Origin: Metapseudomonas resinovorans DSM 21078 | Lineage (GTDB): Bacteria; Pseudomonadota; Gammaproteobacteria; Pseudomonadales; Pseudomonadaceae | NCBI RefSeq assembly: GCF_000423545.1 | Contig: NZ_AUIE01000028.1 | Span: 39,223-103,222 of the forward strand | Length of the DNA stretch: 64,000 nucleotides | Direction of reading: 5' to 3' | Part shown: positions 38,756 to 47,691 of the stretch, in pieces | Layout: every line of letters begins with the position of its first letter | Numbering within the stretch: the first letter of the stretch is position 1 | Translations under genes and position numbers: made by a program | Notes under the pieces: generated by a model | Told to the model about the DNA's origin: nothing | What the model saw: the letters and a program-made list of their open reading frames with translations, nothing else | Database searches by the model: none

Positions 38756-38771
38756 TGGCACGCCCCCTGCA
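38756..38771 (+). promoter_or_regulatory. Sigma-54 promoter of the NrsZ-like small RNA
   Basis: TGGCACGCCCCCTGCA has GG (38757-38758), ten bases, then GC (38769-38770), with a perfect -24 box. Transcription should start near 38782, just before the first repeat unit. I found no clear NtrC dyad in the 250 bp upstream. Confidence 0.85.
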
Positions 38772-38781
38772 ATACCCAAGA

Positions 38782-39226
38782 CAACAGCGGTTTTGGGGCC
38801 CCTGGTACAGGCAGGCCAGGGAATCCCCACTCTTATGACAGGCAGGCTGACCTCCAGCCGCCACGGCTCCAGAAGAGCCGAAAGCGTTTCAGCGTCGCCA
38901 TCGGGCGACCAGGTTTCAGGGGGCCTTGGTACAGGCAGGCCGGGGAATCCCCTCTTTTATTCGACAGGTGTGCTGCTCAGTCAGCCGCCCGGGCCCTACG
39001 GGGCCCAGTGCAGGACCGCGTCGCACGCCACGGCGGGCGACCACCCTTCAGGGGGCCTTGGTACAGGCAGGCCGGGGAATCCCCTCTTTTATGCAAAGGC
39101 GCGCTGGTCTCCCAGCCGCCAAGGGCCCCGCAAGGGCCCGGTACAGGACCGCGTCGCTCGCTACGGCAGGCGACCACCCTTCAGGGGGCCTTGGTACAGG
39201 CAGGCCGAGGATTCCCCCTTTCTTAT
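38782..39226 (+). ncRNA. nrsZ: NrsZ-like nitrogen-regulated small RNA with four repeat units
   Basis: Four copies of a 42-43-nt module (38795-38836, 38919-38960, 39051-39092, 39184-39226) contain TTGGTACAGGCAGGCC, then a GGGG-AAT-CCCC-type hairpin and TCTTTTAT. The spacers between them hold G-C hairpins such as GGGCCC..GGGCCC. Each module resembles a small terminator-like stem-loop. In P. aeruginosa, NrsZ lies downstream of ntrC, depends on NtrC and RpoN, and is processed into repeats; position, promoter and modular build all match. The 3' end is an estimate. Confidence 0.75.
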
Positions 39227-39663
39227 TCGGCGCGCAGGCTGACTTCCAACCGCCAGCGCCCATCCTCCGCGGCACCATGCCAATCACCGTGCAAGGGCCG
39301 CGCCGCGACGAATCGCACCATCACTCCATGGGTCGATCGCAGCACCTTCCAGCTCACCGGTGCGGTACCGAGGGTCAGTTGACCCTTGGCGTTCTGCCCA
39401 TCCGCCCCCAGCATCAGCGCATAGGCGCCCTCCAACGCTTCGGCCCGGACCTCGGGCTCATGGTCGAACCAGAGCGTCAAACCACCCTCGCGCACCTCGA
39501 TGCGCTGCAGGTGCACGGGGTCCGGCGCTGTCAGGCGGCCAAGCATCATTCCCACCAGCACGCCGATCAGGGCAAGGGCGAACAAAAAGCGCGGCCACAG
39601 GCTCGGTCGCGGATCATCATCGGGAGTAGAATGCCGCCCGTCTTCGGGCTCGGGGCCACCCAT
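39223..39663 (-). CDS. Conserved hypothetical single-pass membrane protein
   Basis: A 146-aa protein with a Pro/Asp-rich cytoplasmic N-terminus, one transmembrane helix ([17 protein letters not shown], about 27-43) and a periplasmic beta-rich domain. I do not recognise a family. Its ATG (39663-39661) overlaps the trmL ATG on the opposite strand, so its leader must lie inside trmL. The stop codon lies inside the last unit of the NrsZ-like array. Confidence 0.7.
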   Translation of the reverse strand: MGGPEPEDGRHSTPDDDPRPSLWPRFLFALALIGVLVGMMLGRLTAPDPVHLQRIEVREGGLTLWFDHEPEVRAEALEGAYALMLGADGQNAKGQLTLGTAPVSWKVLRSTHGVMVRFVAARPLHGDWHGAAEDGRWRLEVSLRAE

Positions 39664-40123
39664 GTTTCACGTCATCCTGTTTCAACCGGAAATTCCACCG
39701 AATACCGGCAACATTATCAGGCTGTGCGCCAATTCTGGCTGCCACCTTCACCTGATCGAACCGCTCGGCTTCGAACTGGACGACAAGCGTCTGCGCCGTG
39801 CCGGCCTTGATTACCACGAGTACGCCACCCTCCAGCGCTACAGCGACCTGGAAAGTTGCCTGGAAGCCCTCGGCCACCCACGGGTATTCGCCTTCACCAC
39901 CAAGGGCACCAAGCTGTTCCATGAGGTGGCCTTCGAGAAGGGCGACGCTTTCCTCTTCGGCCCGGAAAGCCGTGGGCTGCCCCAGGACGTCCGGGAAAGC
40001 CTGCCCCCGGAACAGCGGCTGCGCCTGCCGATGCGCCCCAACTGCCGCAGCCTGAACCTGTCGAACACCGTGGCCGTTGCAGTTTACGAGGCCTGGCGGC
40101 AGCACGATTTCAGTCTGGAGTGA
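39662..40123 (+). CDS. trmL: tRNA (cytidine/uridine-2'-O)-methyltransferase TrmL
   Basis: A 153-aa SPOUT-class enzyme that methylates the wobble ribose of leucine tRNAs. Motifs are [19 protein letters not shown] (motif 1), FGPESRGLP (motif 2) and [20 protein letters not shown] (motif 3, forming the trefoil knot). The length is typical. GTAGAAT about 30 bp upstream could be its -10 region. It is followed by a REP-type hairpin and a bidirectional terminator. Confidence 0.96.
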   Translation: MFHVILFQPEIPPNTGNIIRLCANSGCHLHLIEPLGFELDDKRLRRAGLDYHEYATLQRYSDLESCLEALGHPRVFAFTTKGTKLFHEVAFEKGDAFLFGPESRGLPQDVRESLPPEQRLRLPMRPNCRSLNLSNTVAVAVYEAWRQHDFSLE

Positions 40124-40144
40124 ATGCTGTCCGGCTCTATTATG

Positions 40145-40199
40145 TGGGGTGGGTTTTAGCCCACGCTGACCTCCGCTGGTGGGCTGAAGCCCACCCTAC
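40145..40199. repeat. Imperfect palindromic repeat downstream of trmL
   Basis: GGGTGGGTTTTAGCCCAC on the left and GTGGGCTGAAGCCCACCC on the right form a long hairpin; a typical dispersed intergenic repeat of Pseudomonas. Confidence 0.75.
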
Positions 40200-40221
40200 G
40201 GGCCAATTTCACCGGCCAAAG

Positions 40222-40247
40222 AAAAAGCGCCCCGAAGGGCGCTTTTT
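40222..40247. terminator. Bidirectional terminator between trmL and secB
   Basis: AAAAAGCGCCC-CGAA-GGGCGCTTTTT is a perfect stem flanked by A- and T-runs, placed between convergent genes. Confidence 0.93.
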
Positions 40248-40262
40248 CCTGAAGCTTGGCAA

Positions 40263-40733
40263 TCAGGCCTGGGCTTCGCCGGCGGCCTGCAGACGCGCCA
40301 GTTCCTGGGCGTACAGGGCGTCGAAGTTCACCGGGGAGAGCATCAGCGCCGGGAAGGAGCCGCGGACAACCAGGCTGTCCAGGGTTTCACGGGCGTAGGG
40401 GAACAGGATGTTCGGGCAGAAGGCGCCGAGGGTGTGGCTCATGGAGGCCGCGTCCAGACCCTTGATCAGGAAGATACCGGCCTGCTGCACTTCGGCGATG
40501 AAGGCGGTTTCTTCACCGTTCTTCACGGTCACGGACAGGGTCAGCACCACTTCATGGAAGTCGCCATCCAGCTGCTTCTGACGGGTGTTCAGGTCCAGGG
40601 AAACGTTCGGCGCCCACTCCTGGCGGAAGATCTCGGGGCTCTTCGGCGCTTCGAAAGACAGATCGCGTACGTAGATGCGCTGCAGGGAGAACTGGGGGTT
40701 CTGGTTTTCGGCGTTGCTTGCTTGTTCGGTCAT
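40263..40733 (-). CDS. secB: Protein-export chaperone SecB
   Basis: A 156-aa tetrameric cytoplasmic chaperone that keeps precursors unfolded and passes them to SecA. The core [22 protein letters not shown] and GIFLIKGLD are characteristic, as is [32 protein letters not shown]. It is the last gene of a yibN-grxC-secB operon with 14 bp to grxC. Confidence 0.97.
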   Translation of the reverse strand: MTEQASNAENQNPQFSLQRIYVRDLSFEAPKSPEIFRQEWAPNVSLDLNTRQKQLDGDFHEVVLTLSVTVKNGEETAFIAEVQQAGIFLIKGLDAASMSHTLGAFCPNILFPYARETLDSLVVRGSFPALMLSPVNFDALYAQELARLQAAGEAQA

Positions 40734-40747
40734 GATTCTGCCTTGTT

Positions 40748-41023
40748 CTAGTGCGTTTCCGTTTGCGGGCGGGCTTGGAGCAGCGCATCGAGCTTGCCAG
40801 CGCGCTCCAGGGCATACAGGTCGTCACAGCCGCCAACATGGGTCTGGCCGATCCAGATCTGCGGCACCGAGGTGCGCCCGGCCTTGCGGGTCATCTCGGC
40901 GCGAATTGCGGGGTTGCCGTCGACGCTGATCTCTTCATAGCGCACGCCCTTGCTGTCCAGCAGGTGCTTGGCGCGGACGCAGAAGGGGCACCAGGCGCTC
41001 GAATAGACGACGATTTCGGCCAT
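40748..41023 (-). CDS. grxC: Glutaredoxin, GrxC type
   Basis: A 91-aa dithiol glutaredoxin with active site Cys12-Pro-Phe-Cys15 ([12 protein letters not shown]), the cis-proline TSVPQIWIG and the GGCDDLYAL motif. It reduces disulfides with glutathione. It starts 1 bp after the stop of the rhodanese-like gene and precedes secB; the same order is found in E. coli (yibN-grxC-secB). Confidence 0.95.
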   Translation of the reverse strand: MAEIVVYSSAWCPFCVRAKHLLDSKGVRYEEISVDGNPAIRAEMTRKAGRTSVPQIWIGQTHVGGCDDLYALERAGKLDALLQARPQTETH

Positions 41024-41024
41024 C

Positions 41025-41438
41025 TCACTTCACCAGCGGCAGGTTGTCGCCACGCCAGGTGCCGATGCCGCCGGACAGCTTGATGGCGTTGAAACCGGCC
41101 TTCTTCAGGTCACGGCAGACGGTGCCGGCATGCTGGCCCATGGCGTCGACCACGATGATGGCCTTGTCCTTGTACTTCTCCAGTTCGGCGATGCGGCTGG
41201 CGAGCTTCTCGTAGGGGATGTTCAGGGCGTCAACGATGTGGCCACCGGCGAAATCCTTGGTGGCGCGCACGTCCAGGACCACGCCCTGGCCGCCGTTGAC
41301 CATCGAGGTCAGCTCGCGAGAGGAAATGGCGCGGCCACTGCGGCGCAATTCATGTGCCAGCAGCAGGGCCAGCAGCACCACGAACGATCCACTCAGTACA
41401 TAGTGGTTAGTGGCAAATTCAATCAGCTTAGCGAGCAT
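41025..41438 (-). CDS. yibN: YibN-type membrane-anchored rhodanese-like protein
   Basis: A 137-aa protein with one N-terminal transmembrane helix (about residues 13-30) and a cytoplasmic rhodanese-like domain. In the active loop the usual catalytic cysteine is replaced: VVDAMGQHAG has Asp where C-x-x-G is expected, as in E. coli YibN, so sulfur transfer by that site is unlikely. The start at 41438 (MLAKLIEF) is preferred because the longer frame adds an unrelated basic stretch. First gene of the yibN-grxC-secB operon, divergent from gpmI. Confidence 0.88.
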   Translation of the reverse strand: MLAKLIEFATNHYVLSGSFVVLLALLLAHELRRSGRAISSRELTSMVNGGQGVVLDVRATKDFAGGHIVDALNIPYEKLASRIAELEKYKDKAIIVVDAMGQHAGTVCRDLKKAGFNAIKLSGGIGTWRGDNLPLVK

Positions 41439-41605
41439 CGTCGGCTTCCGGGACGGTAAAATGCCGGCCAGTATACACAGGCCCACAGGTCGGCCAAAAC
41501 CCGTCTGGCGGTGACGCCGACGGAACCAGACCGTAGAATGCCGCCTCTTTTTTCCGGGGCCTTGCCCGCAACTTTCCACCCATTGCCGCAGACGAGTCCG
41601 ACACT

Positions 41606-43141
41606 ATGACAGCCATGCCCAAACCCCTGGTCCTGATCATCCTGGACGGTTTCGGTCACAGTGACAGCCCCGAATACAACGCCATCTATGCCGCCAAGAC
41701 ACCGGTCTACGACCGTCTGCGCGCCACCCAGCCCCATGGCCTGATCTCGGGCAGCGGCATGGACGTCGGCCTGCCGGACGGCCAGATGGGCAACTCCGAG
41801 GTCGGCCACATGAACCTGGGCGCCGGCCGCGTGGTGTACCAGGACTTCACCCGTGTGACCAAGGCGATCCGCGACGGCGACTTCTTCAGCAATCCGGAAA
41901 TCACCACAGCGGTGGACAAGGCCGTGGCCGCCGGCAAGGCTGTGCACTTCATGGGCCTGCTCTCCGACGGCGGCGTGCACAGCCACCAGGACCACCTGGT
42001 CGCCATGGCCGAACTGGCCGCCCAGCGCGGTGCCGAGAAAATCTACCTGCACGCCTTCCTCGACGGCCGTGACACCCCGCCCAAGAGCGCCGAGCCCTCC
42101 ATCAAGCTGCTGGACGACGCCTTCGCCCGCCTCGGCAAGGGCCGCATCGCCAGCCTGATCGGCCGCTACTTCGCCATGGACCGCGACAACCGCTGGGACC
42201 GCGTCGAAGCCGCCTACAACCTGATCACCGAGGGCCAGGCTGAATTCTCCGCCGCCAGCGCCGTCGAGGGCCTGGCTGCCGCCTACGAGCGCGGCGAGAG
42301 CGACGAGTTCGTCAAAGCCACCTGCATCGGCGAGCCGGTGAAGGTGGAAGACGGCGATGCCGTAATCTTCATGAACTTCCGTGCCGACCGCGCCCGTGAA
42401 CTGTCCCGCGCCTTCGTCGAGCCGGGCTTCAAGGAGTTCCCCCGCCAGCGTGAACTGAACCTGGCCGGCTACGTGATGCTGACCCAGTACGCGGCCAGCA
42501 TCCCCGCCCCCAGCGCCTTCAAGCCGGAATCCCTGGACAACGTACTGGGCGAGTACCTGGCGAAGAACGGCAAGACCCAACTGCGCATCGCCGAGACCGA
42601 GAAGTACGCCCACGTGACCTTCTTCTTCTCCGGCGGCCGCGAAGAGCCCTTCGAAGGCGAAGAGCGCATTCTGATTCCGTCGCCCAAGGTCGCCACCTAT
42701 GACCTGCAGCCGGAAATGAGCGCCCCCGAGGTCACCGACAAGATCGTCGACGCCATCGAAAACCAGCGCTACGACGTGATCGTGGTGAACTACGCCAACG
42801 GCGACATGGTTGGCCACACCGGCGTGTTCGAAGCCGCGGTCAAGGCCGTGGAGTGCCTGGACAGCTGCGTCGGCCGTATCGTTGAAGCCCTGGACAAGGT
42901 CGGCGGCGAAGCGCTGATCACCGCCGATCACGGCAACGTCGAGCAGATGGAAGACGAAATGACCGGCCAGGCGCACACCGCGCACACCTGCGAGCCGGTG
43001 CCCTTCATCTATGTCGGCAAGCGTCCGGCGACGATCCGCGAAGGCGGCGTGCTGGCCGATGTGGCCCCGACACTGCTGACCCTGATGGGCCTGCCGGTGC
43101 CGGCCGAGATGACCGGCAAGACCATCGTCGAGCTGCAATGA
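41606..43141 (+). CDS. gpmI: 2,3-bisphosphoglycerate-independent phosphoglycerate mutase
   Basis: A 511-aa Mn-dependent glycolytic enzyme that interconverts 3- and 2-phosphoglycerate. The catalytic serine is Ser64 in [11 protein letters not shown], with the metal motif LDGFG (Asp14) and the later DADHGN-type segment [11 protein letters not shown]. Length and domain order (phosphatase, transferase, phosphatase) are normal. A terminator follows at 43201-43237. Confidence 0.97.
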   Translation: MTAMPKPLVLIILDGFGHSDSPEYNAIYAAKTPVYDRLRATQPHGLISGSGMDVGLPDGQMGNSEVGHMNLGAGRVVYQDFTRVTKAIRDGDFFSNPEITTAVDKAVAAGKAVHFMGLLSDGGVHSHQDHLVAMAELAAQRGAEKIYLHAFLDGRDTPPKSAEPSIKLLDDAFARLGKGRIASLIGRYFAMDRDNRWDRVEAAYNLITEGQAEFSAASAVEGLAAAYERGESDEFVKATCIGEPVKVEDGDAVIFMNFRADRARELSRAFVEPGFKEFPRQRELNLAGYVMLTQYAASIPAPSAFKPESLDNVLGEYLAKNGKTQLRIAETEKYAHVTFFFSGGREEPFEGEERILIPSPKVATYDLQPEMSAPEVTDKIVDAIENQRYDVIVVNYANGDMVGHTGVFEAAVKAVECLDSCVGRIVEALDKVGGEALITADHGNVEQMEDEMTGQAHTAHTCEPVPFIYVGKRPATIREGGVLADVAPTLLTLMGLPVPAEMTGKTIVELQ

Positions 43142-43200
43142 TCGACGCGGGCCGTAGCCCCGGCGCGGCCCAGGCGTGAATATCTGCGCGCCTTATCAGG

Positions 43201-43237
43201 AAACGCCCCGAACCACCGGTTCCGGGCGTTTTTTTTG
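43201..43237 (+). terminator. Rho-independent terminator of gpmI
   Basis: AACGCCCCGAACC pairs with GGTTCCGGGCGTT (one mismatch) around a 3-nt loop and ends in eight T. Confidence 0.9.
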
Positions 43238-43289
43238 CCCCGCGCCACGGGCATACTAGGCCGGTCCTTTCCCCTGGTGCCCCACCCCC

Positions 43290-44555
43290 ATGTTTCGCGC
43301 CCTCGCCCTCGCAATCCTTGCCAGCCTGATCACCCCGGTCATGGCCGACCAGCGCGCCGAAACCCAGCAACAGCTGGACCGGGCCGCAAAGGATGTCACC
43401 GAACTGAAGAAACTCCTGCAGCAACTGCAGCAGGAGAAATCCGGCGTCCAGGCCGACCTGAAGAAAACCGAAACCGAAATGGGCGGCCTGGAGCAGCAGG
43501 TGAAAGAGCTGCAACAGGAACTCGAGAAGAGCGAAGGCGAGATCCAGCGCCTGGACGAAGAGAAAAAAAAACTCCAGGGCGCGCGCACTGAACAACAGCG
43601 CCTGATCGGCATCCAGGCCCGCGCCGCCTACCAGAGCGGTCAGCAGGAATACCTCAAGCTGCTGCTGAACCAGCAGCACCCCGAGAAGTTCGCCCGTACC
43701 CTCACCTACTACGACTATCTGAGCAAGGCCCGCCTGGAACAGCTTGCCGCGTTCAACGAGACCCTGCGCCAGCTGGCGAACGTCGAGCAGGAAATCACCA
43801 CCCAGCAGAACCAGCTCAACGAGCAGAAGGCCGCCCTCGATGGCCGTCGCGAGCAACTTGCCGCGACGCGCAAGGAGCGCCAGCAGGCTCTGGCCAAGCT
43901 CAACCGGGACGTCAGCGACCGGGACAAGAAGCTCAAGGCCCGCCAGCAGGATCAGGCCGAACTGGGTAAGGTACTCAAGACCATCGAAGAAACCCTGGCC
44001 CGCCAGGAGCGTGAGGCCCGCGAGGCCGAAGAAGCCCGCAAGCGTGCGCTCGCCGAACAGCAGCGAGTGCTACGCGAACACCCGGCCGGCAGCCCGGCCA
44101 AGGCCAGCAACGGTCCGATGGTTTCCAGCACCGGCGGCAACTTCGGCGGCCCCTTCGTCAAAGCCCGTGGCCAACTGCCCTGGCCGGTGGACGGCCGCCT
44201 GGTCGCCCGCTTCGGTTCGGCCCGTGGCGGCGACTCCCGCGCCAAGTGGGACGGCGTGCTGATCGGCGCCCCTGAAGGCAGCTCCGTACGCGCGGTGCAT
44301 GGCGGCCGTGTGGTTTTCGCAGATTGGTTGCGCGGCGCCGGGCTTCTGGTCATTCTCGATCATGGCAACGGTTATCTGAGCCTCTACGGCCACAATCAGC
44401 GCCTGTTGAAAAATGCCGGCGATATCGTCAAAGCAGGCGAATCCATCGCCACCGTCGGCACCAGTGGCGGGCAGGACACGCCCGCACTGTACTTCGCCAT
44501 ACGCCAGCAAGGCCGACCGACCGACCCGGCACAGTGGTGCCGCGCCCAAGGATAG
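43290..44555 (+). CDS. envC: EnvC-like murein hydrolase activator
   Basis: A 421-aa periplasmic protein: signal peptide, two long coiled-coil segments (about residues 25-110 and 150-270, rich in Gln, Glu and Lys) and a C-terminal LytM/M23 domain (about 295-415). Zinc ligands are missing: the H-x(3)-D motif reads AKWDGV and the HxH motif reads YFAIR. It should therefore activate amidases (AmiB type) at the division site and not cleave peptidoglycan itself. It precedes ctpA with a 26-bp gap. Confidence 0.9.
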   Translation: MFRALALAILASLITPVMADQRAETQQQLDRAAKDVTELKKLLQQLQQEKSGVQADLKKTETEMGGLEQQVKELQQELEKSEGEIQRLDEEKKKLQGARTEQQRLIGIQARAAYQSGQQEYLKLLLNQQHPEKFARTLTYYDYLSKARLEQLAAFNETLRQLANVEQEITTQQNQLNEQKAALDGRREQLAATRKERQQALAKLNRDVSDRDKKLKARQQDQAELGKVLKTIEETLARQEREAREAEEARKRALAEQQRVLREHPAGSPAKASNGPMVSSTGGNFGGPFVKARGQLPWPVDGRLVARFGSARGGDSRAKWDGVLIGAPEGSSVRAVHGGRVVFADWLRGAGLLVILDHGNGYLSLYGHNQRLLKNAGDIVKAGESIATVGTSGGQDTPALYFAIRQQGRPTDPAQWCRAQG

Positions 44556-44581
44556 GTCTCATCTAGCAGGAGTTAGTTCGC

Positions 44582-45895
44582 ATGCCGCATCTGTCCCGCC
44601 TCACCTCCCTGGCCATGGCACTGGCGCTGCTTGGCGGCGCCCCGCAGCTGCTGGCCGCCGAGGAGCCGGCAAATCTCCCCGCGACGGCGGTGAACGGCAA
44701 GGCACCGCTGCCGCTGGACGAGCTGCGCACCTTCGCCGAGGTGCTGGATCGCATCAAGTCCGCCTATGTCGAGCCGGTGGACGACAAGACCCTGCTGGAG
44801 AACGCCATCAAGGGCATGCTCAGCAACCTCGACCCGCACTCGGCCTACCTGGAACCGGAAGACTTCCAGGAGCTGCAGGAAAGCACCAGTGGCGAGTTCG
44901 GCGGCCTCGGCATCGAAGTCGGCGCCGAGGATGGCTTCGTCAAGGTGGTCTCCCCCATCGACGACACCCCGGCCTCCAAGGCCGGCATCCAGCCGGGCGA
45001 CCTGATCGTCAAGATCGACGGCCAGCCGACCAAGGGCATCTCGCTGATGGAAGCGGTGGACAAGATGCGCGGCAAGGCCGGCAGCAAGATCACCCTTACC
45101 CTGGTACGCGATGGCGGCCAGCCCTTCGACGTGGAACTGGTGCGCGCGGCCATCAAGGTCAAGAGCGTGAAGAGCCAACTGCTGGACAAGAGCTACGGCT
45201 ATTTGCGCATCACCCAGTTCCAGGTCAACACCGGCGAAGAAGTGGGCAAAGCCCTGGCCAAGATGCGCAAGGACAATGGCGGCCGTCTGAGCGGACTGGT
45301 CCTGGACCTGCGCAACAACCCCGGCGGCGTGCTGCAGGCGGCGGTGGAAGTTTCCGACCACTTCCTGAAGAGAGGCCTGATCGTCTACACCAAAGGCCGC
45401 ATCGCCAACTCCGAACTGCGCTTCTCCGCCGACCCGGCCGACGCCAGCGAAGGCGTACCCCTGGTGGTGCTGATCAACGGCGGCAGTGCCTCGGCGGCCG
45501 AGATCGTCGCCGGTGCCCTGCAGGACCACAAACGTGGCGTGCTGATGGGCACCGACAGCTTCGGCAAGGGCTCGGTGCAGACTGTGCTGCCGCTGAACAA
45601 CGATCGCGCCCTGAAGCTCACCACCGCGCTCTACTACACCCCAAACGGCCGCTCGATCCAGGCCCAGGGCATCGTTCCGGACATCGAAGTCGCGCGAGCC
45701 AAGGTCACCCGCGAGCAGGACGGCGAATCCTTCAAGGAAGCCGATCTCGCCGGCCACCTCGGCAACGGCAATGGCGGTGCCGACCGCCCAAGTTCGAACA
45801 AGAAATCGGCGGAGCCACGCCCGCAGGATGACGACTTCCAACTGAGCCAGGCCCTCAATCTGCTGAAAGGCCTGAACGTCACTCGCGGAAAGTGA
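44582..45895 (+). CDS. ctpA: Carboxy-terminal processing protease, S41 family
   Basis: A 437-aa periplasmic serine protease with a signal peptide (ending LLAAE), a PDZ domain (about 105-190) and the S41 catalytic core. Catalytic Ser302 is in NGGSASAAEIV and Lys329 in DSFGKGSVQ. Such CtpA proteases act with a lipoprotein partner to degrade peptidoglycan hydrolases. AGGAG lies upstream of the start. Location between an EnvC-like activator and a YibQ-like deacetylase suggests a cell-wall module. Confidence 0.94.
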   Translation: MPHLSRLTSLAMALALLGGAPQLLAAEEPANLPATAVNGKAPLPLDELRTFAEVLDRIKSAYVEPVDDKTLLENAIKGMLSNLDPHSAYLEPEDFQELQESTSGEFGGLGIEVGAEDGFVKVVSPIDDTPASKAGIQPGDLIVKIDGQPTKGISLMEAVDKMRGKAGSKITLTLVRDGGQPFDVELVRAAIKVKSVKSQLLDKSYGYLRITQFQVNTGEEVGKALAKMRKDNGGRLSGLVLDLRNNPGGVLQAAVEVSDHFLKRGLIVYTKGRIANSELRFSADPADASEGVPLVVLINGGSASAAEIVAGALQDHKRGVLMGTDSFGKGSVQTVLPLNNDRALKLTTALYYTPNGRSIQAQGIVPDIEVARAKVTREQDGESFKEADLAGHLGNGNGGADRPSSNKKSAEPRPQDDDFQLSQALNLLKGLNVTRGK

Positions 45896-45896
45896 C

Positions 45897-46661
45897 ATGA
45901 GGTGGGGCGCCTGGTTGCTTGCGTTGTGGTTGGGCGCAACGGCAACCGGTGCCTGGGCCGCGCCAACGGCGCGCCTGGCCCTGGTGATCGACGACCTGGG
46001 CCAAACCCCCGCCCGCGACCGCCGTGTTCTCGCCCTCCCCGGCCCGGTGGCGCTTTCCATCCTTCCGGATGCCCCTCACTCCCGTGAACTCGCCGAAGCC
46101 GCCCATGCCGCCGGCAAGACAGTGATGCTGCACCTGCCCATGGACCCGGCCACCGGCCCCTATGCCTGGCGGCCAGAGTTATCCACAGCCGAGCTGGAGA
46201 AACGCCTGGACGCGGCCCTGCGCCAGGTGCCTTTCGCCCGCGGCTTGAACAACCACATGGGCAGCCGCATGACCGCCCAGCGTCCCGCCATGACCTGGCT
46301 GATGCATCGCTTGCAACAGGAACACCGCTTCTTTATCGATAGCCGCACCAGCGCTGCCACGGTGGCCGCCGCCGAGGCGCAGAAGGCCGGGCTGGCCAGC
46401 CTCTCGCGGGATGTCTTTCTTGATGACGACCAGAGTCCGGCCGCGGTGGCCAAGCAATTCGACGCGGCACTGGACCTGGCGCGCAAGCAGGGCTCAGCCC
46501 TGATGATTGGCCACCCTCACCCGGCAACCCTGGAACTGCTCGAGCGCGAGCTGCCGCGCCTGAAGGAACGGGGCTTCGAGCTGATCGATGTGGAAATGCT
46601 GATCGCCCTGCGCGGCAACCGCGCCATGGCGGCTCACGGCAAGGCGGGGTTTTACCGGTAG
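45897..46661 (+). CDS. Divergent polysaccharide deacetylase (YibQ-like)
   Basis: A 254-aa exported protein with a signal peptide (ending AWA) followed by LALVIDDLGQTPARDRRVLALPGPVALSILP, the N-terminal strand of the divergent polysaccharide deacetylase family (DUF610/YibQ). Later motifs include MLHLPMDP and NNHMGSRMTAQ. It starts 1 bp after the ctpA stop, so it is co-transcribed with ctpA and the EnvC-like gene, as in many gammaproteobacteria. The substrate is not known. Confidence 0.9.
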   Translation: MRWGAWLLALWLGATATGAWAAPTARLALVIDDLGQTPARDRRVLALPGPVALSILPDAPHSRELAEAAHAAGKTVMLHLPMDPATGPYAWRPELSTAELEKRLDAALRQVPFARGLNNHMGSRMTAQRPAMTWLMHRLQQEHRFFIDSRTSAATVAAAEAQKAGLASLSRDVFLDDDQSPAAVAKQFDAALDLARKQGSALMIGHPHPATLELLERELPRLKERGFELIDVEMLIALRGNRAMAAHGKAGFYR

Positions 46662-46691
46662 ATGCTCAAGCGGCGCCAGGGACGCCTCGTT

Positions 46692-46886
46692 GGGGCGAAT
46701 TCAATCGCCAAGGGCAGCGCAGCTGCCCTATGAAGGCATGCAGGGCAGACCTGCGGTCTGCTTGGCGAATGAACTGGCTATGTCTGCATTACGTGTTGTA
46801 GGCAGCTGCATTACCCGTAGGCTCCTGGCCCGATGGTCAATCTCTCGCAACAGCTAACGCAGACATAGCCAATGAATTCGCCCCTA
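46692..46886. repeat. REP-like palindromic element interrupted by an insertion
   Basis: GGGGCGAATTCAATCGCCAAG at the left and the split right end CTTGGCGAATGAA / TTCGCCCC match the intact element at 6546-6641. The right arm is broken by the inverted-repeat element at 46776-46870. The gap 46662-46929 contains no gene. Confidence 0.75.
46776..46870. mobile_element. Short inverted-repeat element, copy B (MITE-like)
   Basis: Ends GGCTATGTCTGC and GCAGACATAGCC are identical to copy A at 20730-20856. The insertion is flanked by AATGAA on both sides (46769-46774 and 46871-46876), and removing it restores the REP-like palindrome, so AATGAA is a likely target-site duplication. It has no coding capacity and lacks the internal REP of copy A. 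Confidence 0.7.
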
Positions 46887-46929
46887 AAGAAGGGCATTCA
46901 GAAGCAGGCCGCGCCGGGCCTGCCAATCA

Positions 46930-47691
46930 TTACAGGTAGTTCTGGGTGATCTCGTCGACGTAACCGTCAGTGCGCATCTGGTCCAGGGCCTTCTGCAGAC
47001 GCTCGATGACCTCGTCTGGGGTGTCCTTGTTGAAGGCCAGGTAGAGCTCGGCGCTGTTGAAGCGCAGCACGGTCTGCAGGCCGGTCACGCCTTCCTGCTT
47101 GGCCAGGTAGCGGCCAACGGGATCAGTCGTGGCCCAGAGATCGATCTGGCCCTTGAGCAGTTTCTTCACGTTCTCCTGGTCACGCAGGGCGTTCTGCGGC
47201 GCCATGCCCTGGCTTTCCAGGTGCTGGCTCACGGCATCGTTCTTGTACGCGCCAATGCGGTACTGGGACGCACTCTTCAGGTCCTTGACGCTCAGGTTGT
47301 TACCCGGCGCGGCGAGCAGCACCCACTCGGTCTTGGCAATCGGACCGACCCATTTGAACAGCGGCTGGCGTTCAGCGGTGAAGGTGGTGGAGAACAGGCC
47401 ATAGCTGGGCTTGTCCAGGGTCAGGCGATACAGGCGATCCCAGGGGAAGCGCAAGGTCAGGCTGTAGTTGATGTCGGCGCGCTTGAACATCTCGCGGACG
47501 ATATCGGTGCTGATGCCATCGATGCCGTCGTCGCGGGCGAAGTTCTTGTCATCCACCGCCATGTTGAAGGGCGGGAAGTTCTCGGTGAGCAACACCACCT
47601 TGTAGTCCGCCGGCAAATCGGCGCGCGCCGTGAAGGCGAAGAACATCAGGCCCAGGGTCAGGGCACGTTGAATCAGCTTCTGCATTGTCAT
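46930..47691 (-). CDS. Orphan periplasmic amino-acid-type binding protein
   Basis: A 253-aa protein of the bacterial extracellular solute-binding family 3 with a signal peptide (ending ARA). Motifs shared with the next gene: VVLLTENFPPFNM, DIVREMFKRA, YSLTLRFPWDR and QIDLWAT. The start at 47691 (MTMQKLI) or two codons later gives the same mature protein. No permease or ATPase lies nearby. The family in pseudomonads includes ligand-sensing proteins as well as transporter components. Confidence 0.85.
   Translation of the reverse strand: MTMQKLIQRALTLGLMFFAFTARADLPADYKVVLLTENFPPFNMAVDDKNFARDDGIDGISTDIVREMFKRADINYSLTLRFPWDRLYRLTLDKPSYGLFSTTFTAERQPLFKWVGPIAKTEWVLLAAPGNNLSVKDLKSASQYRIGAYKNDAVSQHLESQGMAPQNALRDQENVKKLLKGQIDLWATTDPVGRYLAKQEGVTGLQTVLRFNSAELYLAFNKDTPDEVIERLQKALDQMRTDGYVDEITQNYL

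Noticed and set aside
38795..39226. CRISPR array
   Set aside because: Only four units, with 82-91-bp intervals that are themselves partly similar to one another; no cas genes nearby.
38279..39382. A 367-codon plus-strand frame over the repeat array with a recurring GPWYRQAGESPL motif
   Set aside because: The recurrence comes from the DNA repeat itself. The frame overlaps the RsmN-like gene out of frame, has no good start and the modules look like RNA hairpins with their own sigma-54 promoter.
41025..41438. An active rhodanese sulfurtransferase
   Set aside because: The catalytic cysteine position is Asp, as in YibN; a later Cys in the domain is not in the active loop.
35189..43138. Minus-strand frames opposite ntrB, ntrC and gpmI
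   Set aside because: Length arises from the third-position GC bias of the real genes; no family similarity.
43290..44555. An active zinc M23 endopeptidase
   Set aside because: The zinc-ligand motifs are replaced (AKWDGV and YFAIR), which fits the EnvC activator class.
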